Counted from the first letter of the stretch, positions 7,619 through 16,600 are shown. The stretch is DNA of 57,896 bases from Prochlorococcus sp. AG-321-E21 (GCA_003283415.1 QBXH01000007.1:1-57896); one strand, 5' to 3'. The notes: generated from the letters alone by a model not told the origin. Numbers and translations are program-made.

Positions 7619-10378
7619 TTAAGAACTATTATCAATTCTTTTTGTTGCGGGATTTATATTATCAGAGACTTTTAACAAATCATTAGATTCTGAAACAGGA
7701 AATCTATTAATAGCTTTTAGTGCTAACTTTGCTTTATTTTTTAGTTTACTACTTACCCCTACACAATATTGGATTTGTGATAAAACATCCATAGACCTTC
7801 TTAAGATTCTTACAACATCACCCTCATCTAAAGAAGTATTAAAAATTAGTTCTTTCCATTTTTTACCGCTCGCCCATTCTGAAATTATCCCAGTCAATTC
7901 CGTTTCTAAAAAAATTGAAGTATTAATATTAAACTTATTTTGTTTTGAGGCTACTAATTTTCTCAGGCTCTCTAACTCATTAAAAACATCTATAACTTTT
8001 AGGGAAGGCTTAAAATTACACCAAAGATTTGGTCTTCTTACATCCACACAAATTGCCTGAATAATTGCGGCTAAATCAGGTGGAGCTAAATCATCCAAAT
8101 AACCACTAAGTAATACAAGTCCGACCCATAATTCATTTTCACTTCTTATTGCGCCAACTGATTGTCCTACTTCGGTAAGCTCTAAATCATTTAAACAGCC
8201 AAAATGATTCAAGATTTTTATTAAATCAGTAAATTTCTTCCAGTTATGATTTTCTTTATCCTCCATAAGTTTATTTTTCATCACTATTTCTTGCTCAATC
8301 TCGACAATCCTTTTTCTATATCTTTTTAATTTTTTAGAATCACCAAATTTATGCGCAGGGTGATTAGTTATTGTTTCATCCAAATTAGTAATTAGTCTCT
8401 GTTGTGCCAAAACTTCAGTTGTTAGGTCATATTGGGGAGTTCTTAAATCATATTTTTCAGAAATTTCAGAAATTTTATCTACAAAAGTTTGTGATTTATT
8501 ATCACCTCTAACAACTTCTCCTGAGAAATTCATCTTGGGTTCCTCAAGCTTCAAAATTTTTATCTCCTCTAAATCAGGAAAAATATTGACAATGTAAGAA
8601 GGTTTTATAAGGATAAATAAATTATCAATTGTTAAACAGAGCAAACTTTTAATTTTGTTTGATTCATATATTTTTTTACAAATCAAAGCTGGAACAACTT
8701 TTCTATTTATTTGAGGAGCTTTTATGGAAATTAAACTTCCATCTTTAATAAAGGTAAGTGCACTTGTGATTTCTTCTGATAATTTTTCAGCTGCTTGTTT
8801 TTCTAATATCCTGAACAATCTTCTTTCCTCTTTTAAACGACTTTTCAACTTTTCGTACGAATCGAAATCTTGCCACGAAATATTTGAAGTTATTTTTTTT
8901 AGTTCTTTTAAATCTTTTTCTAAATTATCAAGAATAACCTTCTCTTCTGAAGATTCTCCTATATATAAAAAACTACCAAAACTTCTTTTTATTAATTCTC
9001 GAGATTTATCTAAACTATAATTTTGCAAAAGGTTAAGAACCATTCCATAGCTTGGCGTGAACTGGCTAACTAGTGGATTTGGCTCACTAATCGCCAAGGT
9101 ACTAGCTTCTTTTGCTCCCTCAAATCTAGTTTGTAAGGTGACTACATATCCCTGAGAATCCTTACCTCTTCTTCCAGCTCTTCCTGACATCTGCAAGAAT
9201 TCACTATTAAATAATAATCTATGTCCTTCGTCAGTCCTCTTTGATAATGTGGAAATTACTGTTGTTCTTGCAGGCATATTTATACCCGCAGCTAAAGTTT
9301 CAGTTGCAAAAACAACTTTAATCAACCCTTGCTGAAATAGTTCCTCTACTAACTCTTTCCATGCTGGTAGCAAACCAGCATGGTGTGAAGCAATACCTCT
9401 TTTAAGAGCTTCACAATGAAATTTATCTTTTACCCCCTCTTCATTATTTTTTAGATAAACATCTAATCTTTTAGATATCGAATTTGCTTCTGAGTAACTT
9501 ACTAAAGATAAATCTTTTATATATTCAACAGCCTTATCACATCCTCTTCTACTAAAAATAAAATAAATAGCTGGCAACATATTTCTCTCTGCAAGTTTAG
9601 AGACTACAAAGGCAATAGGAGGAGCCTTTGGTTGCATTATTCTGCCTACTTTACCTTTATTTTTTTTACCTTTTGGTGCTCTCCAAATCTTACAATTAGG
9701 ATGAATCCCATTACCCTTATTATTTAAAAGGGGATGGAGTCCCTTTGCACTACAAAAAATAAAATCTAATGGAACTGGTCTTTTATTACTGTTCACAAGT
9801 ACTGTAGGACCATGAACTTTTTCTATCCAATTTTGAAGTTGGTCTGCATTGGAGATGGTTGCTGATAAGGCTATTATCTGAGCTCTAGTTGGACAATGAA
9901 TTATTGTTTCTTCCCAAACTGTCCCCCTTTGCGGATCATTCATATAATGACATTCATCTAGGATCACAGATTCCAGATTTACCAATGGGTCGTCAAATTC
10001 TTCAAATTCTCCATATAGCATATTCCTAAAAATCTCAGTAGTCATTACTAAGATTGGAGCATCTCTATTTATACTAATATCGCCTGTGAGAAGACCTACT
10101 TTCTTCTCTCCAAATTGATTAATAAAATCCCTGAACTTTTGATTTGATAAAGCTTTTAAAGGAGTTGTATAAAAAACTCTACTATCGTGAGATAAGCCTC
10201 TATGAATAGCAAATTCACCAATTAATGTTTTACCTGAGCCGGTTGGAGCAGTTAAAACAACAGAATTTCCACTATTAATGGCTTTTATTGCCTCGATTTG
10301 GAAAGGATCTAGAGGAAATGGGAAATATTCCTCTAAATTGAGCGATAATTGTGATTGAAGAGAGGAGGAGTTAACTTC
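7619..10378 (-). CDS. Ski2-like DExH-box RNA helicase (start codon not canonical)
   Basis: The frame encodes up to 919 residues: Walker A TAPTGSGKT (about residues 43-51), motif II DECH (about 141-144), motif III SAT, motif VI QMSGRAGRRG, and a long C-terminal region resembling the DSHCT domain of Ski2/Mtr4 helicases. Plastid ISE2 is the nearest eukaryotic relative I know of. The frame is open back to a TAA at 10379-10381, but no ATG, GTG or TTG occurs before codon 112 (ATG at 10045), which lies after Walker A. Starting at 10045 would remove the ATP-binding loop, so I annotate the whole open frame; the true start may be a rare codon such as GTT or ATT, or the window may carry a mutation or sequence error. 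Confidence 0.85.
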   Translation of the reverse strand, partial: EVNSSSLQSQLSLNLEEYFPFPLDPFQIEAIKAINSGNSVVLTAPTGSGKTLIGEFAIHRGLSHDSRVFYTTPLKALSNQKFRDFINQFGEKKVGLLTGDISINRDAPILVMTTEIFRNMLYGEFEEFDDPLVNLESVILDECHYMNDPQRGTVWEETIIHCPTRAQIIALSATISNADQLQNWIEKVHGPTVLVNSNKRPVPLDFIFCSAKGLHPLLNNKGNGIHPNCKIWRAPKGKKNKGKVGRIMQPKAPPIAFVVSKLAERNMLPAIYFIFSRRGCDKAVEYIKDLSLVSYSEANSISKRLDVYLKNNEEGVKDKFHCEALKRGIASHHAGLLPAWKELVEELFQQGLIKVVFATETLAAGINMPARTTVISTLSKRTDEGHRLLFNSEFLQMSGRAGRRGKDSQGYVVTLQTRFEGAKEASTLAISEPNPLVSQFTPSYGMVLNLLQNYSLDKSRELIKRSFGSFLYIGESSEEKVILDNLEKDLKELKKITSNISWQDFDSYEKLKSRLKEERRLFRILEKQAAEKLSEEITSALTFIKDGSLISIKAPQINRKVVPALICKKIYESNKIKSLLCLTIDNLFILIKPSYIVNIFPDLEEIKILKLEEPKMNFSGEVVRGDNKSQTFVDKISEISEKYDLRTPQYDLTTEVLAQQRLITNLDETITNHPAHKFGDSKKLKRYRKRIVEIEQEIVMKNKLMEDKENHNWKKFTDLIKILNHFGCLNDLELTEVGQSVGAIRSENELWVGLVLLSGYLDDLAPPDLAAIIQAICVDVRRPNLWCNFKPSLKVIDVFNELESLRKLVASKQNKFNINTSIFLETELTGIISEWASGKKWKELIFNTSLDEGDVVRILRRSMDVLSQIQYCVGVSSKLKNKAKLALKAINRFPVSESNDLLKVSDNINPATKRIDNSS

Positions 10379-10388
10379 TTAAGATATG

Positions 10389-10400
10389 ATCTATATAGAT
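10389..10400. promoter_or_regulatory. 12-bp perfect palindrome in the helicase/bioF divergent region
   Basis: ATCTATATAGAT is perfectly self-complementary and lies just upstream of the helicase frame and 84 bases before the bioF ATG. A related ATCTAGAT occurs at 10440-10447. It could be an operator, but no regulator is encoded nearby and palindromes of A/T-rich DNA are common. Confidence 0.25.
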
Positions 10401-10483
10401 ATTAATAAACAATAACCACCTTGCGCGCTTTAATAGTAAATCTAGATCATTTTATAAAAATCAATTAGTTGAAATTGTTAAAA

Positions 10484-11629
10484 ATGAATAAAGTAAAAAT
10501 CCCAAAAAATAGACTTCGTAAATTAAAAACATTCACTTTAGGACAAAAGCCATATGAACTTCAAAGTTTAAATCCAGAGAAAGTTAAAAATAACCTTATT
10601 GACTTATGCAGTAATGATTATTTTGGATTAAGTAGAGATAATGATGTAATAAAAGCCTCTTATGAAATTAGCTTATCTGAAGGTCTTGGTTCCGGTAGTT
10701 CTAGATTTATAACAGGCTCAAGACCAATACATAAATCATTAGAAACACAACTTGCAGAATGGCTAAATCAGGAAAAAGTGCTTTTATTTCCTAGTGGGTT
10801 CCAAGCTAATATCGCGGCCGTGCAAGGTTTAGCTAACAGAAATAGTGTTGTAATAGCAGATAAATTCATTCATAATTCTTTATTAGTTGGAGTAAAGGCT
10901 GCCGGATCGAAAATAGTAAGATTCGCACATAATGATTTAAAAGACTTAGAAAATAAAATTCTTAAATTCAATTCAACGCAAAAGTCCATTCTTATAATTG
11001 TTGAATCCCTTTACAGTATGGAAGGTTCAATTGCTCCTCTCAAAGAAATTGCTGGAATTTGTAAAAGATATAATGTTGAATTATTAGTAGACGAAGCTCA
11101 TGCTCTTGGGATTTTAGGACCTGAGGGGAAAGGTTTAGGTTTTGATTTATCTCATGAAATAACTATGATTACTGGAACCTTTGGCAAATCCTTTGGCAGC
11201 GGCGGGGCTTTTATAGCTTGCAACTCAAAAATTGGTGAATACCTTATTCAAACGAGCGGGGCATTTAGATATACAACTGCTCTTTCCCCAGCTTTATCTG
11301 CAGGTGCACTTAAATCGCTTGACAAAATCAAACAAAATAAAGAATGGGGTATTAATTTATTGATCTCCTCTAAAAAATGGAAAAAAGAAATTCTAGGAAA
11401 TTCTAGTTATCCAGTTAAAGGAGAAGCGCAAATCTTATCTATAATTGTTGGACAAGAAGAAAAGGCAATTCTTCTGCAAAAACATCTTGAAAAAAACGGT
11501 TTCTTAGCTGTTGCTATTAGACCACCTTCTGTTCCTGTGAACGAATCAAGAATAAGGCTAACAATTAGAAGAGATTTAAATCTAGACCTACTCAATAATT
11601 TTATTTCTGTTTTAAAAGCTTTCAAATGA
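10484..11629 (+). CDS. bioF: 8-amino-7-oxononanoate synthase
   Basis: BioF condenses pimeloyl-ACP (or CoA) with alanine in a PLP-dependent reaction, the first step of the biotin ring pathway. The 381-residue product is an alpha-oxoamine synthase: CSNDYFGLS near residue 49, GSGSSRFITG, the aspartate segment VDEAHALG, and the PLP lysine in TGTFGKSFGSGGAF. Context separates it from the similar KBL/ALA synthase enzymes. I start at the ATG at 10484; a TTG at 10469 would add five residues. It leads a tight five-gene operon and its last bases overlap the next start by four. Confidence 0.94.
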   Translation: MNKVKIPKNRLRKLKTFTLGQKPYELQSLNPEKVKNNLIDLCSNDYFGLSRDNDVIKASYEISLSEGLGSGSSRFITGSRPIHKSLETQLAEWLNQEKVLLFPSGFQANIAAVQGLANRNSVVIADKFIHNSLLVGVKAAGSKIVRFAHNDLKDLENKILKFNSTQKSILIIVESLYSMEGSIAPLKEIAGICKRYNVELLVDEAHALGILGPEGKGLGFDLSHEITMITGTFGKSFGSGGAFIACNSKIGEYLIQTSGAFRYTTALSPALSAGALKSLDKIKQNKEWGINLLISSKKWKKEILGNSSYPVKGEAQILSIIVGQEEKAILLQKHLEKNGFLAVAIRPPSVPVNESRIRLTIRRDLNLDLLNNFISVLKAFK

Positions 11630-12342
11630 AACAAGTTATTACTCAGCATGGTTGGGGTTTAGATCAAAGTTTCTGGGATGATTATAAAGTTGAATTTCAA
11701 AAAAATGGATGGCATTGGCAAGATAATGAAAGAGGATATTTTTCAAAAAATATCAATCAATCAAAATGGATAAAAAATAACTTGAATAATCAAATCAAGA
11801 TGATTTTATGTCACTCTTTAGGTTTTCATTTAATTCAAGAAAATCTTTTAGATGAAGCATCCCATATTGTCTTTATAAATTCATTTAATAATTTTCTACC
11901 CTCAACAAAAAAAAGAAATTTAATTTATAGATCACTTAAGAGAATGGAGAAAAAAATAATGTTATTTGAGGCAGAGGTTATGTTAAAAGAATTTATATAT
12001 CGGTCTTTTTTGCCCAATAATATGACCATTAATTTCCAAAATATTTTTTACAAAAATTTAGGGGGTTTAAATAATAATCTTCTATTAAATGACCTTAAAA
12101 AACTTTATACCGATAAAAATTCTTTAAAGTCTTTTGAGAAAAATTGCGATGTCATCGTCATCAATTCTAAAAACGATTTAATTCTTGACCAAGATTCTAG
12201 TTTTAACTTTATTGAATTACTAAATAAAACATTAACTAAAAAGCCCACAGTAATTGAATTAGAAAATCAAGGACATTGTCTAGCTAATTTAAATTTTTAC
12301 CAAATCATCAAAAGAACTCTTCATAACAACTATGAAAAATAA
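11626..12342 (+). CDS. bioK: BioK-like pimeloyl-ACP methyl ester esterase (alpha/beta hydrolase)
   Basis: This 238-residue protein occupies the place of bioH/bioG between bioF and bioC and probably hydrolyses pimeloyl-ACP methyl ester, ending the methyl-masked pimelate cycle started by BioC. It begins with an alpha/beta-hydrolase first strand and loop, VITQHGWGLDQSFW. The nucleophile elbow is CHSLGF (Ser about residue 64), where the usual first glycine of GxSxG is cysteine. Candidate acid and histidine are Asp in NSKNDLILD and His in NQGHCLAN. It overlaps bioF by four bases and bioC by eleven. The BioK name rests on recalled picocyanobacterial BioK enzymes and on context. Confidence 0.8.
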   Translation: MKQVITQHGWGLDQSFWDDYKVEFQKNGWHWQDNERGYFSKNINQSKWIKNNLNNQIKMILCHSLGFHLIQENLLDEASHIVFINSFNNFLPSTKKRNLIYRSLKRMEKKIMLFEAEVMLKEFIYRSFLPNNMTINFQNIFYKNLGGLNNNLLLNDLKKLYTDKNSLKSFEKNCDVIVINSKNDLILDQDSSFNFIELLNKTLTKKPTVIELENQGHCLANLNFYQIIKRTLHNNYEK

Positions 12343-13090
12343 GATCTGGAACGAAACAGTCAAAAATAACTTTAATAATGCTTCAACAAATTATTTAAGT
12401 CATTCAAATATTCAAAAACATTTCGCTGAAGAGATTGTTTCTTTCTTAAAAGGTCTACATATTCAAAAAGGTGAATGGATAGATCTTGGTTCAGGAACTG
12501 GTTTATTAGCTGATGAAATAGAAAAAGAATTTTCTACAAGAAATATTACCCGAATTGATTTCAGCAAAAAAATGCTTCTCCAAAATAAAGACTCTAGTAA
12601 AAAGATTTTATGGGATTTAAATAATGGGTTACCTCCATCAATCAGAAACTCTCCTCTGATGACATCTAACTTTTGTATACACTGGTTAGACAATCCCGAA
12701 AAAATTATAAGAGATTGGTTTAGCAAGTTAAAATCTGGTGGATATTTAATAATTTCATATCCCACAATAAATTCCTTCCCGGAATGGAAGCAAACTTGCT
12801 TAGAAACTAATATTGAATATAGTGGCCTTACTTTTCCTGTTTCAAAAGATATGATCAAAAGTTTCAACTCTTATGAAATATTCTTCTCAAATAAATACTC
12901 ATATGTAGAAAACTTTCCAGATGTTTATAAACTTTTCAGAAGCATGGTTAATGTAGGCGCTCAATCAACCAAGGGTAAACGTAAAAAAGTGTATGAATTA
13001 AAAGAAATGCAAAAGTTTTGGCCTAAGAAAGAAACTAATTCAGTTAACTTAACATGGGAAATTAATATTCAAATATTAAAAAAATCATGA
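12332..13090 (+). CDS. bioC: Malonyl-ACP O-methyltransferase
   Basis: BioC methylates malonyl-ACP so that fatty-acid synthase can build the pimelate chain. The 252-residue product has the class I SAM-binding loop WIDLGSGTGLLADE near residues 50-63, the N-terminal pattern VKNNFNNASTNYLSH typical of BioC, and SNFCIHWLDNPEKII in the central region. It overlaps bioK by 11 bases and bioD by four (ATGA), so translation of the operon is probably coupled. Sequence divergence from the E. coli enzyme is large and the assignment relies on motif plus operon position. Confidence 0.9.
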   Translation: MKNKIWNETVKNNFNNASTNYLSHSNIQKHFAEEIVSFLKGLHIQKGEWIDLGSGTGLLADEIEKEFSTRNITRIDFSKKMLLQNKDSSKKILWDLNNGLPPSIRNSPLMTSNFCIHWLDNPEKIIRDWFSKLKSGGYLIISYPTINSFPEWKQTCLETNIEYSGLTFPVSKDMIKSFNSYEIFFSNKYSYVENFPDVYKLFRSMVNVGAQSTKGKRKKVYELKEMQKFWPKKETNSVNLTWEINIQILKKS

Positions 13091-13749
13091 GCGATATAAA
13101 GAATCAATTCCAATTTGTTATTTGTGGTACAGATACTGATATTGGCAAGACATTAATTAGTTCTTTTTTTGTAAGGGGATTAAATTCTTTTTACTGGAAG
13201 CCTATTCAAAGCGGTATTAATTCAGAGACTGATAGTCAAGCTGTTGCAAGACTTACAAAAGTGAGCGAAGCAAAGATAATCAATGAGGCTTATATCTTCA
13301 GAGAACCTGTTTCTCCTCATTGGGCTGCAGAAATAGATCACAAACTTATAAACTTTCAACTATTAAATTTACCAAATATTTGTGGTTCATTAATTGTAGA
13401 AACAGCGGGAGGCTTAATGGTCCCAATTACAAGAAATTATTTGCAAATAGATCAAATCAAGAAATGGGACCTCCCGGTAATACTTGTATGTAAGAGTGGA
13501 CTTGGGACTATCAATCACACTCTTCTAAGTATTGAAGCCTTAAAAAAAAGAAATATTAAAATTCTTGGTCTAGTTATTAATGGAAAAAAACACTTAGATA
13601 ATCCAAAAACATTAACTGAATTTAGTAATCTACCTATTATTGCTGAATTTCCATATATCCAGAAAATTGACTCCAATCATTTGGATATACTATGGGAAGA
13701 GCTAAATATTAACAATCAATTGATCACCTTATTAGATCCAAAAAAATAA
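13087..13749 (+). CDS. bioD: ATP-dependent dethiobiotin synthetase
   Basis: BioD closes the ureido ring of dethiobiotin from DAPA, CO2 and ATP. The 220-residue product starts with the P-loop CGTDTDIGKTLISS (residues 13-26), contains WKPIQSG with the substrate lysine, and has VETAGGLMVPI corresponding to the family's VEGAGG motif, here with Thr in place of Gly. Its start overlaps the bioC stop by four bases and its stop is followed at once by bioA. The length is normal for a single-domain BioD. Confidence 0.94.
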   Translation: MSDIKNQFQFVICGTDTDIGKTLISSFFVRGLNSFYWKPIQSGINSETDSQAVARLTKVSEAKIINEAYIFREPVSPHWAAEIDHKLINFQLLNLPNICGSLIVETAGGLMVPITRNYLQIDQIKKWDLPVILVCKSGLGTINHTLLSIEALKKRNIKILGLVINGKKHLDNPKTLTEFSNLPIIAEFPYIQKIDSNHLDILWEELNINNQLITLLDPKK

Positions 13750-15051
13750 ATGAAATCTCAGGTCTTAAACAATACTATTCAAGATTGGCACCCAAATATA
13801 TGGCCGCCTTTTACGCAGATTACAAATAGCAAACCTCAAATAGATGTTAGTCATGGGAAAGATGCTTGTATTTATACTAAAAATCCAACACAAGAACTAA
13901 TTGATGGAATCAGTAGTTGGTGGGTTACTTTGCATGGACATAGTAACGATTACATAGCAAATGCTATTTATAATCAAGCCAAGAGCCTAGAACAAGTTAT
14001 ATTCGCCGACTTCTTACATCCACAGGCTCAAAAATTATCAGAGAGACTCAGTAGCTTAACAAAATTAGAACGACTTTTTTTTTCTGATAATGGATCTACT
14101 GCCGTAGAAGTAGCTTTAAAAATTGCCTATCAATATTGGCAAAATCAAGGTGAAAAAAGAAACCAAATAATTGCTTTTGATGGAGCTTATCATGGTGATA
14201 CATTTGGAGCAATGGCTTTAGGGGAACGAAATATTTTCAATGAGAATTTTGATAATCTAATGTTCCCTGTCAAAAGGGGTCCATGGCCTTCAACTTGGAT
14301 AAATGATGAAGAGGTTGAAACAAAAGAGAATAAAGCGATTCAAATATTAACTGAACTTCTTGAGAAGCCAACTGTAGCAGTCATCCTAGAACCATTAGTA
14401 CAAGGTGCTGGAGGAATGAATATGGTTAGGCCAGAATTTATCAAAAAAGTTTCAGAAGTAGTAAAAAATAATAATTCTTTATTAATAGCTGATGAAGTAT
14501 TAACTGGATTTGGGCGATGTGGAAGTCTCTTCGCATTTCAAAAGGCAAATATAATTCCTGATTTAATTTCTATTTCAAAAGGTTTAACGGGAGGATTCCT
14601 ACCTATGGGAATAACATTAGCTAAAGAGTCGATCTTCAAAGCTTTTATCAGCGATTCCCCTAAAAAAACTTTTTGGCATGGGCATAGCTTCACTGCAAAC
14701 CCTTTAGGGTGTGCTGCAGCTAATGCAAGCCTTGACTTATTAGAAAACGATCCAATTAAATATCTTTCTTTTGAGGAAAAGCACCTTTTTCACTTAAAGA
14801 AAATTAAAAAATTACCATGCTTAAAAAATATAAGAGTCACAGGAACTATCGCCGCTTTTGATATTGAAATTGGTAAAAATGAAGGTTATCTGAACAATAT
14901 TGGCAAAAGGATAAAGGCCTTATCAATTAAAAAAGGTTTATTTATTAGACCACTAGGTAATGTCATTTATCTCTTGCCCCCTCTTTGTATTACAGATAAT
15001 CAATTAGAAAAAAGTTATAGAATTATTTTTGAAATTTTAAGGGATCTTTAA
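13750..15051 (+). CDS. bioA: Adenosylmethionine-8-amino-7-oxononanoate aminotransferase
   Basis: BioA makes 7,8-diaminopelargonate using an amino donor, S-adenosylmethionine in the classical enzyme. The 433-residue product is a class III PLP aminotransferase with DGISSWWVTLHGHS (substrate site), FFSDNGSTAVEVALK, the aspartate segment LIADEVLTGFGRCG and the PLP lysine in SISKGLTGGFLPMG. It begins on the base after the bioD stop and closes the operon. bioB, needed for the last step, is not in the window. A nine-pair inverted repeat spans its stop codon. Confidence 0.95.
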   Translation: MKSQVLNNTIQDWHPNIWPPFTQITNSKPQIDVSHGKDACIYTKNPTQELIDGISSWWVTLHGHSNDYIANAIYNQAKSLEQVIFADFLHPQAQKLSERLSSLTKLERLFFSDNGSTAVEVALKIAYQYWQNQGEKRNQIIAFDGAYHGDTFGAMALGERNIFNENFDNLMFPVKRGPWPSTWINDEEVETKENKAIQILTELLEKPTVAVILEPLVQGAGGMNMVRPEFIKKVSEVVKNNNSLLIADEVLTGFGRCGSLFAFQKANIIPDLISISKGLTGGFLPMGITLAKESIFKAFISDSPKKTFWHGHSFTANPLGCAAANASLDLLENDPIKYLSFEEKHLFHLKKIKKLPCLKNIRVTGTIAAFDIEIGKNEGYLNNIGKRIKALSIKKGLFIRPLGNVIYLLPPLCITDNQLEKSYRIIFEILRDL

Positions 15052-15056
15052 AATTT
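15032..15056. terminator. Nine-pair hairpin at the end of bioA
   Basis: AAATTTTAA at 15032-15040 pairs perfectly with TTAAAATTT at 15048-15056 around a seven-base loop, GGGATCT. The bioA stop lies in the right arm and the convergent DUF3143 stop is five bases on. The stem has only A/T pairs, so termination strength is doubtful. Confidence 0.4.
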
Positions 15057-15060
15057 GAGT

Positions 15061-15318
15061 TTATGGTCCTTGAAAAATAGCATTTTCTATATCTTCTCTA
15101 TTATTGCAATATGAGAATAGCCTTTTTGTTAATTTACCTCCACTCTCCCAGACAACACTTAAATCTTCTTGTTCAAAAATAATAGTTGCATTCCAATTAG
15201 AAAGTATCAAATACCATTTAGACGGATTATCAATATCTTTTGTTGCACCTAAATCTTTCAACCATAATTCTAATGATTGAAGTGAATGTTGATTAATTGG
15301 GGTATCGGATTGGATCAA
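15061..15318 (-). CDS. DUF3143-family cyanobacterial protein
   Basis: The 85-residue product fits the small DUF3143 family: an N-terminal TPINQHSLQSLELWLKDLGA helix, a central WYLILSNWNATIIFEQEDLSVVWE beta region and an acidic end. It has no signal peptide, membrane span or catalytic motif, and I know of no assigned function. It lies 17 bases downstream of the DnaJ-domain gene on the same strand; DnaJ-DUF3143 pairing is recurrent in cyanobacteria as far as I recall, which suggests, but does not show, a shared chaperone-related role. Confidence 0.82.
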   Translation of the reverse strand: MIQSDTPINQHSLQSLELWLKDLGATKDIDNPSKWYLILSNWNATIIFEQEDLSVVWESGGKLTKRLFSYCNNREDIENAIFQGP

Positions 15319-15335
15319 AGAAGTTTTTTATATAA

Positions 15336-15782
15336 TTATCTCAAAAGCCACGTTGGAATTGATCCTAATTCTTTGCCAGTAAAAGAAGCGATTACGATAG
15401 CTAAGGACAAACTCATAACAATAATAATAATCAACAAAAATAATGAGAACATTTCTCCATTTGAAAATGGTCTCCTATTACCCACTAACTGCTGATTACT
15501 AGAATCCATAACTAAAGTATTTGAGACATCTAAATTTTTTTTATTTAGTTTTTTAGAATTTACTCGTAATTTTTCATCATAAAGTTTCCTCAAATTAGAG
15601 TTACTTAAATTTTCATAAGCCTCTAATACTTTTTGAAATTTATTCTTTGCATCTTCCAATTCTAAGGAAGTTGTATCAGGATGTAGTTCTAGCGAGAGTT
15701 TACAAAATGCTTTTCTTAATTCGTGATTTGAGGCATTTTCATTAACGCCTAGGATCTTATAATAAGTTATATTGCCTTTCAA
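15336..15782 (-). CDS. Membrane-anchored DnaJ-domain protein
   Basis: Residues 1-72 form a J domain (YYKILGVNENASNHELRKAF) with the essential HPD tripeptide in LELHPDTTS, which stimulates Hsp70 ATPase activity. It lacks the Gly/Phe and zinc-finger regions of full DnaJ. After a Lys/Asn-rich linker, one hydrophobic span (about residues 112-134, FSLFLLIIIIVMSLSLAIV) probably anchors it in a membrane, recruiting DnaK there. The gene precedes DUF3143 and diverges from rsmG across about 90 bases. A specific substrate cannot be inferred. Confidence 0.88.
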   Translation of the reverse strand: MKGNITYYKILGVNENASNHELRKAFCKLSLELHPDTTSLELEDAKNKFQKVLEAYENLSNSNLRKLYDEKLRVNSKKLNKKNLDVSNTLVMDSSNQQLVGNRRPFSNGEMFSLFLLIIIIVMSLSLAIVIASFTGKELGSIPTWLLR

Positions 15783-15873
15783 AAAAATTTATTATTATTA
15801 AAAATATTCTAATCAATTTTGAAATAATTGAATATTGTTAATCACATCGAAGAAGAAACTATTTAAAAACTCA

Positions 15874-16593
15874 ATGTCAAAAGAAAGTATCCCATACGAA
15901 CTTATCAAATTATTAACTGAAGAGGAAATAATGATGTTTCAAAAATTACGGGTAAGAATTAAGGAACTAAATTATAAAACGAATTTAACTAGATTAATTG
16001 AAGGAGATGATTACTGGATTTCCCAAATCTATGACAGTCTTTGGATATTTAAAGATAATTCAAATGAAATTTTTGATAATAAAAGATTTATTGATATTGG
16101 ATCAGGTTGTGGGTTCCCAGGATTTGCTTATGCGATAACTCATCCTAATTCAGAAATATATCTTGTGGATTCCTCTAAAAAAAAAACAGATGCACTTAAA
16201 AAAATCATCAAAAGTATGAATTTCAAAAATAAAATATTTGCGATAAATGATCGTATTGAAAACCTTGGTCGTCAATCCTCATTTAAAAATAGTTTTAATA
16301 TTGCAACAGTAAGAGCAGTTAGTAATCCTTCAACAGTTACAGAATATATTTTACCTATGTTGCAATCGAATGGATTAGGTATCTTATATTGTGGGAAGTG
16401 GACCAATGAAGATAATAAAAATTTAGAAAAAACATTAAAAGTATTAGAAGGCAAAATAGTCGAAATCAAAAGTAATTTTCTTCCCAGAGAGAAAGGGATC
16501 CGTAACGCTATTTTTATTGAGCCAAAAGCATCTTGTCCTGATATTTATCCAAGAAGTGTTGGTAAGGCTGAAAAATATCCCCTCAAAGGTTAA
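15874..16593 (+). CDS. rsmG: 16S rRNA (guanine527-N7)-methyltransferase RsmG
   Basis: RsmG (GidB) methylates G527 in the 530 loop of 16S rRNA using SAM. The product has the N-terminal helical segment ending NLTRLIEGDDYW, the SAM loop FIDIGSGCGFPGFA, LVDSSKKKTDALKKI and ATVRAVSNPSTVTEY, all typical of the family. I use the ATG at 15874 (MSKESIPYELI, 239 residues) rather than the TTG at 15835, which adds a lysine-rich stretch without counterpart in the family. Its stop overlaps that of the convergent aldo/keto reductase by four bases, inside a small inverted repeat (16584-16600). Confidence 0.93.
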   Translation: MSKESIPYELIKLLTEEEIMMFQKLRVRIKELNYKTNLTRLIEGDDYWISQIYDSLWIFKDNSNEIFDNKRFIDIGSGCGFPGFAYAITHPNSEIYLVDSSKKKTDALKKIIKSMNFKNKIFAINDRIENLGRQSSFKNSFNIATVRAVSNPSTVTEYILPMLQSNGLGILYCGKWTNEDNKNLEKTLKVLEGKIVEIKSNFLPREKGIRNAIFIEPKASCPDIYPRSVGKAEKYPLKG

Positions 16594-16600
16594 TTCTTTG
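16584..16600. terminator. Inverted repeat across the rsmG/reductase stop overlap
   Basis: CAAAGG at 16584-16589 can pair with TCTTTG at 16595-16600 (last pair G/T) around TTAAT, with both stop codons in the loop. Short and weak; possibly a shared terminator. Confidence 0.3.

Noticed and set aside
7619..10045. Helicase gene starting at the ATG at 10045
   Set aside because: This would remove Walker A and the Q-motif region, which are intact in the same open frame upstream to 10378.
10379..10410. A frameshift joining a TTG frame upstream to the helicase
   Set aside because: A nearby TTG frame (12 codons, ending at the AGT-TAA before the gene) would need a one-base shift and encodes an unrelated hydrophobic peptide; no support for it.
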